DNA of 59,754 nt, taken from NCBI RefSeq assembly GCF_003129565.1, contig NZ_QETF01000019.1, positions 1 through 59,754 on the forward strand. Direction: 5' to 3'. Below are positions 17,368 to 28,267 of this stretch, one piece after another. Made by a program: the position numbers and the translations under genes. The first letter of the stretch is position 1, and every line of letters begins with the position of its first letter. The notes under the pieces are model-generated. The model saw nothing but the letters and a program-made list of their open reading frames with translations, was not told the origin of the DNA and did not search any database. The DNA comes from Salibaculum griseiflavum (lineage in GTDB: Bacteria; Pseudomonadota; Alphaproteobacteria; Rhodobacterales; Rhodobacteraceae).

Positions 17368-17844
17368 TCAGAGCCGTTTTTGCATCAGGATCAGGTCCAT
17401 CCAGCGGCCAAATTTGTGACCCACTTCAGGCAGGCGGGCGACCTGCCTGTAGCCCAATGCGCGATGGAACCGGACGCCTTCGGGGTTTTCCCCGCTGACC
17501 CCGGCAAAGAGCGAATGCACCGCCCCCGCGCGGGCATGGTCCTCAAGCGCGGTCATCAGGGCGCGACCCAATCCGCGACCCGATGAACCGGGCGCCAATT
17601 GCACCGTATGTTCCATCGTGTGGCGATAGCCGACGCCTCCCCGGAACTGAAAATAGGTCGCAAATCCGGCGACGGCCCCGTCGGCCTCGATCACGAGGAA
17701 ACAGGGATTTGCAGCGATGGCGGCCTCGACCTCGGACGCGGTTTTTTCCGCCGAATTGAAGGTGGCGGAGGTCTCGCGGATGTAATGGTTCCAGATCGCG
17801 GCAATGGCCCCGGCATCCGCGGCGCGGGCCGGGCGCGGCGTCAC
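17368..17844 (-). CDS. GNAT N-acetyltransferase (phosphinothricin acetyltransferase-like)
   Basis: A GTG start at 17844 overlaps the VOC gene stop by four bases and gives 158 residues. The sequence TPRPARAADAGAIAAIWNHYIRETSATFN and the acetyl-CoA loop SSGRGLGRALM (87-97) match the Pat/YncA branch of GNAT enzymes. This branch acetylates L-amino-acid analogues such as phosphinothricin, methionine sulfoximine or sulfone. FHRALGYRQVA near the end is the usual terminal strand. Likely role is detoxification of an amino-acid-like compound; the exact substrate is open. Confidence 0.86.
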   Translation of the reverse strand: MTPRPARAADAGAIAAIWNHYIRETSATFNSAEKTASEVEAAIAANPCFLVIEADGAVAGFATYFQFRGGVGYRHTMEHTVQLAPGSSGRGLGRALMTALEDHARAGAVHSLFAGVSGENPEGVRFHRALGYRQVARLPEVGHKFGRWMDLILMQKRL

Positions 17845-18434
17845 AGCGTGACCTCGCCGCGGGGCGTGTGGAACCGCGCCGAAAGACCGGGCTGATCGCC
17901 CTGCTGATAGACGACACCGGGCACCGAGATCCGCCGCGACAGGGCCGCGGCCTGCGGGTGGGTGATCGTCAGACCGGCAAAGCGGACACCGCTTTCCGGC
18001 AGGCTGTCGCCCGGCGGGCTGTCCACCTGCCATTGCAGAAGGGTCGGCAGGGCGGCATCCAGCGGCAGGCGGCCATCCCCGGGCACGGAAATGCGCCAGC
18101 GCAGGGCATCGCGGGCCAGGTCGACAGCAACGCCGCATTCCGGGAAATCGGCCAGCGCCGCATCCAGATCGGGCACACGGCAGATCCAGTTGACAAGGCG
18201 CGGGCTATCAGGCGGATTGTCCAGGCCGAACCACCTTGGGCCCTGGCTTTCGGCGGAGGGGTCCGGGGCAATGACCTCAAGATACAGGCCCGCCCCCAGC
18301 CCAAGCAGCCGATTATGGGTGCCGAAATGGGCGTGTTTCCCGCCCGGCCCCATCGGCACGCCCAGCCGCGCCTCGGCCGAGGCGACACCCTCCTCAAGGT
18401 CGGCCGCACATATGGCGAGATGATCAAGCTGCAT
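17841..18434 (-). CDS. VOC-superfamily glyoxalase-like protein
   Basis: The 197-residue protein starts MQLDHLAICAADLEEG and carries HAHFGTHNRLLGLGAGLYLEVIAP, the Glyoxalase_3 (PF13468) pattern. The second VOC half is weaker. The function of this branch is unknown. It lies 117 bases downstream of mcm on the same strand, which invites the idea of a methylmalonyl-CoA epimerase, but length and pattern do not fit that enzyme. Start chosen seven codons inside the longest frame because the domain begins there. It is translationally coupled to the GNAT gene. Confidence 0.8.
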   Translation of the reverse strand: MQLDHLAICAADLEEGVASAEARLGVPMGPGGKHAHFGTHNRLLGLGAGLYLEVIAPDPSAESQGPRWFGLDNPPDSPRLVNWICRVPDLDAALADFPECGVAVDLARDALRWRISVPGDGRLPLDAALPTLLQWQVDSPPGDSLPESGVRFAGLTITHPQAAALSRRISVPGVVYQQGDQPGLSARFHTPRGEVTL

Positions 18435-18551
18435 CGCGTTGCCCTTCCTTCGCACAGATCACCCGGATTCCGGCACCGGGGCAAGGTGCCAAGGGCAACG
18501 GACGGGGCGGGCACGCTCGGCGCAAGCCGGCGGGGCCGCCCGTCCGCGCGT

Positions 18552-20678
18552 TTACCCTCGCGCTTCGCGGATCAGGCGCAGGATATCCTTGGCCGCCTCG
18601 GGGATATTGGTGCCCGGGCCGAAGATCGCCTTGACCCCGGCCTTTTTCAGGAAATCGTAATCCTGCTGCGGGATCACACCGCCGCAGATCACGATGATAT
18701 CCTCGGCGTCGGCCGCTTTCAGCGCCTCGATCAGCTTGGGGGCAAGGGTCTTGTGACCCGCCGCCTGCGACGAGATACCGATCACGTGCACGTCGTTGTC
18801 CACCGCGTCCTGCGCGGCCTCTTCGGGCGTCTGGAACAAGGGGCCAACATCCACGTCAAACCCGATATCGGCAAAGGCCGTGGCGATGACCTTTGCGCCG
18901 CGGTCGTGGCCGTCCTGCCCCATCTTGACCACCAGCATGCGCGGGCGGCGCCCCTCGTCCTTGGCGAAGGCGTTCACGGCCTCTTGTATGGCGGCGAAAT
19001 CCTCGTCGCCCTCATAGGCGGCGCCATAGACCCCGGCCAGTGTCTTGACCTCGGCGCGGTGCCGTCCGAATTCCTTTTCCATCGCCATGCTGATTTCTCC
19101 GACGGTTGCGCGGGCGCGCGCGGCCTCCACCGCGGCCTCCAGCAGGTTGCCTCCCTCTTTTGCGCGACGGGTCAGTTCCGCCAGCGCGTCGTCACAGGCC
19201 GCCTGGTCGCGGCTGTCGCGGATGCGTTTCAAGGCCGCGATCTGGCTGTCGCGAACCTTGACGTTGTCCACGTCGAGGATGTCGATCGGGTCTTCCTTGT
19301 CCTTGCGATACTTGTTGACACCGACGATCACCTCGTCGCCGCGGTCTATCATCGCCTGCCGGGTCGCGGCGGTTTCCTCGATCCTCAGCTTGGGCATGCC
19401 AGAGGCGACGGCCTTGGTCATGCCGCTCATCTCCTCGACCTCTTCCATCAGCTTCCAGGCCTCTTCGGCCAGGTCATGGGTCAGCTTTTCGACGTAGTAG
19501 GATCCCGCCAGCGGATCGACCACGTTGGTCACGCCGGTTTCTTCCTGCAGGATCAGCTGGGTGTTGCGGGCGATGCGCGCGCTGAATTCCGTGGGCAGCG
19601 CGATGGCCTCGTCCAGCGCGTTGGTGTGCAAGCTTTGCGTGCCGCCCAGAACCGCGCTCATCGCCTCGTAGGCAGTGCGGATGACGTTGTTGTAGGGGTC
19701 CTGTTCCTGCAAGGACACGCCGCTGGTCTGGCAATGGGTGCGCAGCATCTTCGACCGGTCATTCTTCGCGCCGAACTCGGTCATGATGCGGTGCCAGAGC
19801 ATCCGCGCCGCGCGCAGCTTGGCCGCCTCCATGAAGAAATTCATGCCGATGGCAAAGAAGAAGGACAGCCGGCCCGCGAACTTGTCCACGTCCATCCCCG
19901 CCTCGATCGCCGCTTTCACGTATTCGCGCCCGTCGGCCAGCGTATAGGCCAGTTCTTGCACCAGGTTCGCGCCGGCCTCCTGCATGTGGTAGCCGGAGAT
20001 CGAGATCGAGTTGAATTTCGGCATCTCGTTGGAGGTGTATTCGATGATGTCCGAGATGATCCGCATCGAAGGTTCGGGCGGATAGATATAGGTGTTCCGG
20101 ACCATGAATTCCTTCAGAATGTCGTTCTGAATGGTGCCGGCCAGCACCGATTTGTCGTGTCCCTGCTCCTCACCCGCGACGATGAAACTGGCAAGGATCG
20201 GGATCACGGCACCGTTCATCGTCATCGAGACCGAGACCTTGTCGAGCGGGATGCCGTCGAACAGGACTTTCATGTCCTCGACCGAGTCGATGGCAACGCC
20301 CGCCTTGCCCACATCGCCCTCGACGCGGGGGTGGTCGCTGTCATAGCCGCGATGGGTGGCCAGGTCGAAGGCGACCGAGACGCCCTGCTGCCCGGCGGCC
20401 AGGTTCTTGCGATAGAAGGCGTTGGACTCTTCGGCCGTCGAGAAGCCCGCATATTGCCGGATGGTCCAGGGCCGCCCGGCATACATGGTGGAGCGCACCC
20501 CACGGGTGAACGGCGCCTCGCCGGGCAGAGTGCCCATATGTGGCAGGTCGCGCGCATCCTCGTCGGTATAGAGCGGCTGGACGTCGATCCCTTCCAGCGT
20601 CTTCCATGTCAGGTCATCCAGTGGCCGCCCGCGCAGTTCCTTTTCGGCGCGTTCAGCCCACTCCTTTTTCGATCCCAT
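18552..20678 (-). CDS. mcm: Methylmalonyl-CoA mutase, single-chain
   Basis: Mcm converts methylmalonyl-CoA to succinyl-CoA with adenosylcobalamin, the last step of propionyl-CoA assimilation and part of the ethylmalonyl-CoA route. The 708 residues contain the barrel with RQYAGFST and [15 protein letters not shown], and a C-terminal cobalamin domain with DGHDRGAK, where His591 is the lower axial ligand. Length fits the homodimeric form. GGAGG lies just before the ATG, within the last codons of the upstream sulfotransferase-like gene (26-base overlap). It is presumably expressed together with pccA and pccB, but the small genes and one opposite-strand gene in between argue for separate promoters. 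Confidence 0.96.
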   Translation of the reverse strand: MGSKKEWAERAEKELRGRPLDDLTWKTLEGIDVQPLYTDEDARDLPHMGTLPGEAPFTRGVRSTMYAGRPWTIRQYAGFSTAEESNAFYRKNLAAGQQGVSVAFDLATHRGYDSDHPRVEGDVGKAGVAIDSVEDMKVLFDGIPLDKVSVSMTMNGAVIPILASFIVAGEEQGHDKSVLAGTIQNDILKEFMVRNTYIYPPEPSMRIISDIIEYTSNEMPKFNSISISGYHMQEAGANLVQELAYTLADGREYVKAAIEAGMDVDKFAGRLSFFFAIGMNFFMEAAKLRAARMLWHRIMTEFGAKNDRSKMLRTHCQTSGVSLQEQDPYNNVIRTAYEAMSAVLGGTQSLHTNALDEAIALPTEFSARIARNTQLILQEETGVTNVVDPLAGSYYVEKLTHDLAEEAWKLMEEVEEMSGMTKAVASGMPKLRIEETAATRQAMIDRGDEVIVGVNKYRKDKEDPIDILDVDNVKVRDSQIAALKRIRDSRDQAACDDALAELTRRAKEGGNLLEAAVEAARARATVGEISMAMEKEFGRHRAEVKTLAGVYGAAYEGDEDFAAIQEAVNAFAKDEGRRPRMLVVKMGQDGHDRGAKVIATAFADIGFDVDVGPLFQTPEEAAQDAVDNDVHVIGISSQAAGHKTLAPKLIEALKAADAEDIIVICGGVIPQQDYDFLKKAGVKAIFGPGTNIPEAAKDILRLIREARG

Positions 20679-21639
20679 CTTTCAGTCCTCCGGTTGGCGT
20701 GGGGCCGCTTCCCGGCACCACGCGCAGATTCCTTCTGCCCGGTTTCCCGGGCCTGTCAGTCGTCGCGGACGTTTTTCGCCCGTCGGTATAGGTGGCCAGC
20801 CCTTCGGCCCCGGCCTTCAGCCAAGCCAGGTCATGGCGATACTCGGCGTGCAGAACAGCGCGCTGGTCCTCATCAAAGGGCATCCAGCGCCCGGCCTTGT
20901 CCTGATACGATCCGCCGGGCATGCATTCGCCACGCAGCGCCAGTTCCTCGACCAGGCCGCCGAAACCGGGGCCCCGATTGTGCCAGTCCGCCGGGTCGGA
21001 AAGACCGGCGGGCAGGTCCCTGCGCCACAGCGCCGCGACCACGTCGCGGGGCCGCCCGGCCCATTGTTCATAGGTCCAGACCGTGATTTCGGCCCCCGGA
21101 AAAACCGTGGCGATATCGCGGACCAGCCGCCGCCAGCGTCGCGGCTGTGTGACAAGGCAATCCAGCAAGGCCCGGTCGGGGGCGGGATAGCCACGCCGGA
21201 TGGCAAAGCCCAGGCAAGACGCCCAATAGTCTTCGTAGGACCGAATCCCGAGCCCAAGTCGCAGAGTGTGCCCGTCGAATGCCGGGGCATAGCGTGCCAT
21301 CCGTTCCACGAGGTAGGGGTAGAGCCTGCGATCCTCGATATTGTTCATCATCGTGCCGAGCAGGTTTTCCTCTGACAGCAACAGCGCCGATTGACCGGCG
21401 ATTTCCAGCCGCCCCAGTTCAAGCTGAATGCGTCCGATCGACCGCAGGCCGCGCTGATCATCCTCCATCGTGACGCGCATGGGGTGGCGCACCAGCCCAT
21501 CCAGCAGCCCGTCGCGGGTGCGGCGCGGTGTCCAGGGGGTCAGGCCCGCGGCGGCCAATGCCGCCCGATTGTTCCAAAGGAAGGCCTGGAAACTGGTTGT
21601 GGCGGTGCGATGCGCGCCCAGATGCAGCAGAATGTCCAT
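20653..21639 (-). CDS. Sulfotransferase-like protein
   Basis: This frame starts at the ATG at 21639 with AAAGGA upstream and runs 328 residues. The opening [24 protein letters not shown] resembles the PAPS-binding loop of bacterial sulfotransferases. [10 protein letters not shown] and a WTYEQW strand fit the 3'-phosphate-binding and core strands seen in similar Rhodobacteraceae proteins. The acceptor is unknown; surface polysaccharides are usual. Its last 26 bases overlap the first codons of mcm, so the mcm ribosome-binding site lies inside it. Family assignment is moderate because the remaining sequence is divergent. Confidence 0.68.
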   Translation of the reverse strand: MDILLHLGAHRTATTSFQAFLWNNRAALAAAGLTPWTPRRTRDGLLDGLVRHPMRVTMEDDQRGLRSIGRIQLELGRLEIAGQSALLLSEENLLGTMMNNIEDRRLYPYLVERMARYAPAFDGHTLRLGLGIRSYEDYWASCLGFAIRRGYPAPDRALLDCLVTQPRRWRRLVRDIATVFPGAEITVWTYEQWAGRPRDVVAALWRRDLPAGLSDPADWHNRGPGFGGLVEELALRGECMPGGSYQDKAGRWMPFDEDQRAVLHAEYRHDLAWLKAGAEGLATYTDGRKTSATTDRPGKPGRRNLRVVPGSGPTPTGGLKDGIEKGVG

Positions 21640-21817
21640 ATGCCTTGATCCTTTCCAGCGTGGTGGACAGGACGCGCCAAACGGCGCATCTCGCCATGGA
21701 CCTGTTTCAAGACAGTTTCTGACAATAGGCTTAATGATAAAATTGTTCCGGCCAGTGGGACGCAAAGCCTTCGATTTCCCGGACAAGACCCCTATATCAG
21801 ACGCGAAGGGATGACGA

Positions 21818-22282
21818 ATGACACGACTTTTCGCCCTAGTTTTCGCGGGTCTACTGGCCGGATCGGCCATTGCGCAGGACAGTCCTGACTTGTCCGCGGT
21901 CGAACTCTGGCAAGCCGAGCCCGCCACGGTTTTTGCCGCCGATGAATTGGATTTGAGCGAATTTGTATGGATCGCGCGACCCATCGTGATCTTCGCCGAT
22001 AGCCCGAACGATCCGCGCCTGCGCCAGCAGCTGGATCTTCTGGCCGACCGCCCCGAGGTTCTGATAGAACGCGACGTGGTCGTCGTGGTCGATACCGACC
22101 CTGCCGCCATGTCGCCCCTGCGCGAGCGGTTGCGGCCCCGCGGCTTCATGCTGGTGATCATTGGCAAGGACGGCGAGGTCGAACTGCGCAAACCCGCCCC
22201 TTGGCCCGCGCGAGAGATATCGCGCTCGATCGACAAGATGCCGCTCAGGCAGCAGGAGATCGACGCCGAACGCGGTTTCTGA
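21818..22282 (+). CDS. DUF4174 exported protein
   Basis: The 154 residues have a signal peptide (to about SAIAQ, residue 20). The DUF4174 core follows: RPIVIFADSPNDPRLRQQL, a central VVVVVDTDP strand and GFMLVIIGKDGEVELRKPAPWP, with a thioredoxin-like outline but no redox cysteine pair. Function is unknown. It is the only plus-strand gene inside the mcm-pcc cluster and diverges from the sulfotransferase-like gene across about 180 bases. Confidence 0.82.
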   Translation: MTRLFALVFAGLLAGSAIAQDSPDLSAVELWQAEPATVFAADELDLSEFVWIARPIVIFADSPNDPRLRQQLDLLADRPEVLIERDVVVVVDTDPAAMSPLRERLRPRGFMLVIIGKDGEVELRKPAPWPAREISRSIDKMPLRQQEIDAERGF

Positions 22283-22288
22283 GCCATC

Positions 22289-22660
22289 TCAGTCGCCCTC
22301 GACGCGAAGCGCAAGCGCCAGGCCTGCGGCCAACGTGACCAGAACAACCAAGCCCAATGCAGCAACCGGGCCCATCCCGGCCCCGATCAACAGGTAGGCC
22401 GCCCCCCACATCGCCAGCAGAACCACGGCGGCCAATACCCAGAACCCGCCTCGCAGGGCACGGCCCCGACCGATACCGTAGACCAGTGCAAAGGCGGCCA
22501 CCCCGGCGACCGGCGCGGCCAGAAGGCGCAGCCCGGACGGGCCGGTCTGACCGGGCGCGAAGACCGCCCCGGCCTGCAACCGCATCACCGCATAGGCGGT
22601 TCCGAGCGCCGCAAGGTAGGCCAACAGGTAGACCAGCGCGATATGGGCGCGGCGCGGCAT
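22289..22660 (-). CDS. Small four-helix membrane protein downstream of pccA
   Basis: The 123 residues contain four hydrophobic segments (about 8-26, 47-63, 72-92 and 95-117) linked by short loops and little else. I recognise no family. The start lies four bases after the pccA stop on the same strand, so it is almost certainly translated from the pccA message. It converges with the DUF4174 gene with a six-base gap. A transport or assembly role would be speculation. Confidence 0.7.
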   Translation of the reverse strand: MPRRAHIALVYLLAYLAALGTAYAVMRLQAGAVFAPGQTGPSGLRLLAAPVAGVAAFALVYGIGRGRALRGGFWVLAAVVLLAMWGAAYLLIGAGMGPVAALGLVVLVTLAAGLALALRVEGD

Positions 22661-22664
22661 GGGG

Positions 22665-24662
<1,998 letters not shown>

Positions 24663-24684
24663 GGGCTAGGGTCCTTCAAAGAAA

Positions 24685-24719
24685 AACCGCCGCGCCGGGG
24701 AAATCCCGGAACGGCGGTT
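24685..24719 (-). terminator. Rho-independent terminator between the glycine-rich lipoprotein gene and pccA
   Basis: AACCGCCG at 24685-24692 pairs with CGGCGGTT at 24712-24719, with an inner CCGGG/CCCGG helix. On the minus strand it is followed by a T-rich stretch starting TTTTTC. It ends the small lipoprotein transcript 37 bases after its stop and 23 bases before the pccA start, so pccA needs its own promoter or read-through. Confidence 0.75.
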
Positions 24720-24756
24720 GGGTAGGTTCGGCCGCCCCGGACGGGGCGCAATCAGA

Positions 24757-24960
24757 TCAGCGGCAAGCGGTCGTGACTTCGTCGCACAGCGCACCGGCCG
24801 CGCCACCGACGATGGCACCCGTGACGGGGTCGCCGCCAAGCGCATCGGTGACGACGGCACCGGCAGCGGCGCCGGCAAGGCCGCGCTCGAGATCGTTGTC
24901 GAGGCAGGCCGACAGGCCGGCCACTGCCACACAGGCGAGAACGAGACGGATTTTGAACAT
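24757..24960 (-). CDS. Small glycine-zipper lipoprotein
   Basis: The 67 residues have a lipoprotein signal with lipobox LSAC (Cys19) and a mature part dominated by GLAGAAAGAVV and GAIVGGAAGAL, the repeated small-residue pattern of glycine-zipper envelope proteins. Two further cysteines near the C-terminus (CDE and TTAC) could form a disulfide. Such proteins often sit in the outer membrane; a function is not known. It is followed by a good terminator. Confidence 0.75.
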   Translation of the reverse strand: MFKIRLVLACVAVAGLSACLDNDLERGLAGAAAGAVVTDALGGDPVTGAIVGGAAGALCDEVTTACR

Positions 24961-25276
24961 TGGATACTGCCCTTGTTTTGGTTGGTCTTATGGTAGTGAG
25001 AATCGGCGTTTTCACGCTTGAACACAACTGAAAACTTGAGCTGCAAGGGTTTTGCGCGGAATTGCCCCACCGAGAAAAGGGGTGCCGGCCCGACCGCAGA
25101 GCGATCAGGCCGACGAGGGGAAGGGTAACGGTTTTGACAATATGCGCGCGGCTGGGAACCGCCCGCTCCATCACGTTGCCACCCCCGGCCTGCCCGGTCA
25201 CGCGCAAGCTGCGCACAGGGGCGAAGCTCGGCCATTTCCCGCCAAAAGTGTATTCTGGTGCGCCGATTCCTGCCGA
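24961..25276. other. Intergenic stretch of 316 bases without a recognisable gene
   Basis: Open frames here lack protein-like composition, ribosome-binding sites or known motifs. The part next to 24960 is A/T-rich and contains a GCGT-GAAA-ACGC mini-hairpin, so it probably holds the promoter and leader of the minus-strand lipoprotein gene. The remainder is the 3' side of the gene ending at 25277. A small RNA cannot be excluded. Confidence 0.4.
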
Positions 25277-25636
25277 TCATGGCGACCATCCCGGCATGAA
25301 GATTTCAGGAAAGCTGGCATGGGCGACCTTCATATCGACCCGCAGCAGGGCATCGTAGCTTTCCGGATCAAAGGGATCCTCGGCGGGCACGACCTCTCGC
25401 TCGAACAACCAATTCAACCGCCCGGCATCCAGATTGCCACGTGCGAATGGCTCGTCTCCGAAATGGTCGATCAAGGCCCAGAGGAACCCCTCGTCCGCCT
25501 TGCGATCTGCAGGCCGCCGATCGGCATAACGCTCGCGGCGCTTCAATGCGGGGGGCGTGCCCTTGGCAGGACGCCGCAGCGTGAACTGGTAGTCGGTGCC
25601 GGGCAGGCGACTGGGGAATCCGCGGTGCTTTTCCAT
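25277..25636 (-). CDS. Conserved-looking hypothetical protein in the pcc cluster
   Basis: From the ATG at 25636 (a GTG directly before it is an alternative) the product has 119 residues. It is charged, without signal peptide or membrane segments, rich in R, D, P and aromatic residues, and ends FPEIFMPGWSP. I do not recognise a family. It lies 66 bases after a small lipoprotein gene on the same strand, between pccB and pccA. Coding character is supported by codon use and its place in the same-strand series; no function can be stated. Confidence 0.6.
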   Translation of the reverse strand: MEKHRGFPSRLPGTDYQFTLRRPAKGTPPALKRRERYADRRPADRKADEGFLWALIDHFGDEPFARGNLDAGRLNWLFEREVVPAEDPFDPESYDALLRVDMKVAHASFPEIFMPGWSP

Positions 25637-25702
25637 CACGCGCCCTCGCCGATCGGAAGGCGCGTCGGTGGGACAGGCTGGCGCGCCTGTCCCGAGACCG
25701 GC

Positions 25703-25855
25703 CTAGTTGTACTTGCCGGAAAAGCTGGGCTCGGTGGTAACCGGAACCGGGTCAACGACCACGAATTCCTCGACCTCGCCGGCATCATTGCCGCCGCAAG
25801 CCGCAACCAGGGCCAGCACGGCCACGGCCGCGAGGCTCTTGATTTTGTTCGACAT
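25703..25855 (-). CDS. Very small lipoprotein (50 residues)
   Basis: The ATG at 25855 is preceded by AGGAGA and starts MSNKIKSLAAVAVLALVAAC, a clean lipoprotein signal with lipobox Cys20. The mature part of 31 residues is acidic (EVEEFVVVDPVPVTTEP) and ends FSGKYN. It is too short for an enzyme and I know no characterised relative. Similar short lipoproteins with a VVVDPVP-type stretch appear to be typical of Rhodobacteraceae, which is an impression from memory, not a search. It is in the pcc cluster on the same strand. Confidence 0.7.
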   Translation of the reverse strand: MSNKIKSLAAVAVLALVAACGGNDAGEVEEFVVVDPVPVTTEPSFSGKYN

Positions 25856-26072
25856 GACTGTCTCCTGTCTCTTGTCTGCACGCGGATCGTGCCGGTCTCG
25901 CGCCGGTTCGGATCCGATTTCCGAGGTAAGGCTGCTTGGGAACAACCCTGTGGAAAACTACGCGAAACAGGGGCCGATTGATACGGGACAGTTTTCGGCG
26001 CCGGGGCCTGTGGCGCACCCGACACAAAGCAGCATATACATGAGCTTCGTTTTGCAAGATATTGTGTCTGCA

Positions 26073-26450
26073 TCAAAAAGCCTCCCATATGCAGTCACCG
26101 TTCTCGATGCTGAAAACTTCGAAGAACTGCGTCACATCGGGGGCGACCTCTCCGAAGGGCACATCTTTTGCCGACATCGAGATCACCAGTTTGTCCACCG
26201 TGACATCGCTTGCAGCAAGGGCCGGCAATGCCAAATCCGCACACAGCACGGCGAAGTCATCGGCCACCGCCTCGAAACCACGTGCATCGAGGTCCGGCGC
26301 GAGGAACCGGAACCGTGCCAGCACCGGCACCTCCTCCAGTCGCACCTCCAAAAGACTAAGCGGCTGGCCAGAGGGCACCGTCACGTCCTGAGCAGCCACC
26401 GCGGGAGCGGCGGCCAACATCAGGACGGAAAGGAACGAACGGATCAACAA
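26073..26450 (-). CDS. DUF6497-like exported protein
   Basis: No ATG fits the signal peptide well, so I chose the TTG at 26450, preceded by an AGGTGG-type site. This gives 125 residues with a hydrophobic leader ending near AVAAQ. The mature part (VTVPSGQPLSLLEVRLEEVPVLARFRFLAPDL) is a pattern I associate with DUF6497 in Rhodobacteraceae. It ends near GDCIWEAF and has one cysteine pair (VLCADL, GDC). An ATG at 26504 would lie within a palindromic repeat and is less likely. Function unknown. It is the first gene downstream of pccB. Confidence 0.65.
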   Translation of the reverse strand: MLIRSFLSVLMLAAAPAVAAQDVTVPSGQPLSLLEVRLEEVPVLARFRFLAPDLDARGFEAVADDFAVLCADLALPALAASDVTVDKLVISMSAKDVPFGEVAPDVTQFFEVFSIENGDCIWEAF

Positions 26451-26471
26451 GGGCGTGCCACCTGGCTTCTT

Positions 26472-26539
26472 TGGGTCGAAAATACCGCGGGGGAGTCGGC
26501 CCATCGGGCCGACGGGGGCAGAGCCCCCGCCCCGTGCCG
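26472..26539. repeat. Palindromic G/C-rich intergenic repeat (REP-like), copy 1
   Basis: The stretch holds GAAAATACCGCGGGGG, then a GTCGGCCC-GGGCCGAC dyad and a GGGGGC-AGA-GCCCCC dyad. A related order, GAAATACTCCGGGGG followed by GGGGGC-AGC-GCCCCC, occurs at 59670-59699. It lies directly after the pccB stop and may also stabilise or end that transcript. The shared blocks are seen in the sequence; the name REP-like is by analogy. Confidence 0.65.
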
Positions 26540-26541
26540 GA

Positions 26542-28074
26542 CTAGAGCGGGATGTTGTCGTGCTTCTTCCACGGCATCTTGCGCTGCTTGCCGCGCAACC
26601 CGGCAAAGGCCCGGCACAGCCGCTTGCGCGTCGAACGGGGCTGGATCACTTCGTCGATGAACCCGCGCTCGGCGGCCACGAAGGGATTGGCGAAGCGGTC
26701 TTCGTATTCCGCCGTGCGGGCCGCGATCTTTTCTTCGTCGCCAAGTTCGGAGCGATAAAGGATCTCGGTCGCGCCCTTTGCGCCCATCACCGCCACTTCC
26801 GAGGTGGGCCAGGCATAGTTGATATCCCCGCGCAGGTGTTTGGAGCTCATGACCACGTAGGCGCCACCATAGGCCTTGCGGGTGATGACGGTGACCTTCG
26901 GCACCGTTGCCTCGCCATAGGCGAACAACAGCTTGGCGCCGTGCTTGATGACGCCGCGATATTCCTGGCCCGTGCCCGGCAGGAAGCCCGGCACGTCCAC
27001 CAACGTCAGCAGCGGAATTTCAAAAGCATCGCAGAAGCGGACGAAACGCGCCGCCTTGCGCGAGCTGTCGATATCCAGGCAGCCGGCAAGCACCATCGGC
27101 TGGTTGGCGACCACACCCACGGTCTGGCCTTCGAGCCTGATGAACCCGGTGATGATGTTCTTGGCGAAATCCTCCTGGATCTCGTAGAAGTCGCCCTCGT
27201 CGCCGATCTTGTGGATCAGCTCTTTCATGTCATAGGGCATATTCGGGTTTTCGGGCACCAGCGTGTCGAGGCTGTCCTCGACCCGGTCCACATCATCGAA
27301 GAAGGGGCGCACGGGCGGCTTCTGCTGGTTGTTGAGCGGCAGGAAATCCACCAGGCGGCGCACTTCGGCCAGGGCCTCCACGTCGTTTTCAAAGGCCGCG
27401 TCGGCGACGCTCGACTTCTTGGTATGGGTGCTGGCCCCGCCCAATTCCTCTGCGGTGACCTGTTCGTTGGTCACCGTCTTGACCACGTCGGGGCCGGTGA
27501 CGAACATGTAAGAGCTGTCCTTCACCATGAAGATGAAGTCGGTCATGGCCGGGGAATAGACCGCGCCGCCCGCACAGGGGCCCATGATAACGGAAATCTG
27601 CGGCACCACGCCTGAGGCCTCGATATTGCGCTGGAAGACCTCGCCATATCCGGCCAGGCTGTCGACGCCCTCCTGGATACGGGCGCCGCCCGAGTCGTTG
27701 ATGCCGATGACCGGGGCACCGTTCTGCATGGCCATGTCCATGATCTTGCAGATCTTCTGGGCATGGGTCGCGCTGACCGATCCGCCCAGAACGGTGAAAT
27801 CCTGTGAAAAGACATAGACTTGGCGGCCATTGATCGTGCCCCAGCCGGTGACGACCCCGTCGCCATAGGGGCGGTTGTCCTGCATGCCGAAATCAATGCA
27901 GCGGTGAGCGACGAACATGTCGTATTCCTCGAAACTGCCCTCGTCGAGCAGCAGTTCGATCCGTTCGCGTGCGGTCAGCTTGCCCTTGGAATGCTGGGCG
28001 TCGATACGCTTCTGCCCCCCGCCGAGGCGGGCGGCCTCGCGGCGCTCTTCCAGTTGCTGCAAAATATCGGTCAT
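26542..28074 (-). CDS. pccB: Propionyl-CoA carboxylase beta subunit (carboxyltransferase)
   Basis: PccB moves the carboxyl group from biotin to propionyl-CoA. The 510 residues start [15 protein letters not shown], contain [20 protein letters not shown], the first oxyanion loop [23 protein letters not shown], and the second loop [14 protein letters not shown] in the C-terminal half, and match PCC-type beta subunits in length. Together with PccA it forms the usual alpha6-beta6 enzyme. The promoter region shared with the divergent exporter gene carries an array of TTTGCAAA-like sites, so control by PccR is probable. Confidence 0.96.
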   Translation of the reverse strand: MTDILQQLEERREAARLGGGQKRIDAQHSKGKLTARERIELLLDEGSFEEYDMFVAHRCIDFGMQDNRPYGDGVVTGWGTINGRQVYVFSQDFTVLGGSVSATHAQKICKIMDMAMQNGAPVIGINDSGGARIQEGVDSLAGYGEVFQRNIEASGVVPQISVIMGPCAGGAVYSPAMTDFIFMVKDSSYMFVTGPDVVKTVTNEQVTAEELGGASTHTKKSSVADAAFENDVEALAEVRRLVDFLPLNNQQKPPVRPFFDDVDRVEDSLDTLVPENPNMPYDMKELIHKIGDEGDFYEIQEDFAKNIITGFIRLEGQTVGVVANQPMVLAGCLDIDSSRKAARFVRFCDAFEIPLLTLVDVPGFLPGTGQEYRGVIKHGAKLLFAYGEATVPKVTVITRKAYGGAYVVMSSKHLRGDINYAWPTSEVAVMGAKGATEILYRSELGDEEKIAARTAEYEDRFANPFVAAERGFIDEVIQPRSTRKRLCRAFAGLRGKQRKMPWKKHDNIPL

Positions 28075-28138
28075 GCGGTGATCCCTTGGCTAGATTGGCT
28101 CCGTTCTAGACCGCCATGCGCCAAAACCCGAGTCCCGA

Positions 28139-28194
28139 TTGGCAAATTTGCAAAGAAATGGATTTGCGGCACTCGTATTTAGCAAATCTGCGAA
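28139..28194. promoter_or_regulatory. Phased array of PccR-like half-sites between pccB and the exporter gene
   Basis: Five 8-base units related to TTTGCAAA begin at 28139 (TTGGCAAA), 28147 (TTTGCAAA), 28163 (TTTGCGGC), 28179 (TTAGCAAA) and 28187 (TCTGCGAA). All starts are multiples of 8 apart, giving a pair-gap-single-gap-pair layout. PccR of Rhodobacter sphaeroides is known to bind TTTGCAAA-N4-TTTGCAAA upstream of pccB and pccR. The array lies 65-120 bases before the pccB start and 74-129 before the exporter start. Binding is inferred. Confidence 0.7.
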
Positions 28195-28267
28195 CGCTCG
28201 ACCCTGTGCGTCGACGGCCCCGACCATGTGCATGGACACACTCGTCGAAAGGGCCTAGCCCTGTTTC

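Noticed and set aside
17841-18434. VOC gene as methylmalonyl-CoA epimerase
   Set aside because: It is about 60 residues too long and shows a Glyoxalase_3 pattern instead of the epimerase one.
17868-21086. A 1072-residue open frame on the plus strand opposite mcm
   Set aside because: It is antisense to a fully conserved mutase, has a histidine/arginine/glycine-rich composition with no domain, and arises from high third-position GC.
25062-25358. Possible short genes in the gap upstream of the glycine-zipper lipoprotein gene
   Set aside because: No ribosome-binding site and protein composition unlike real genes; one lies opposite the hypothetical gene ending at 25277.
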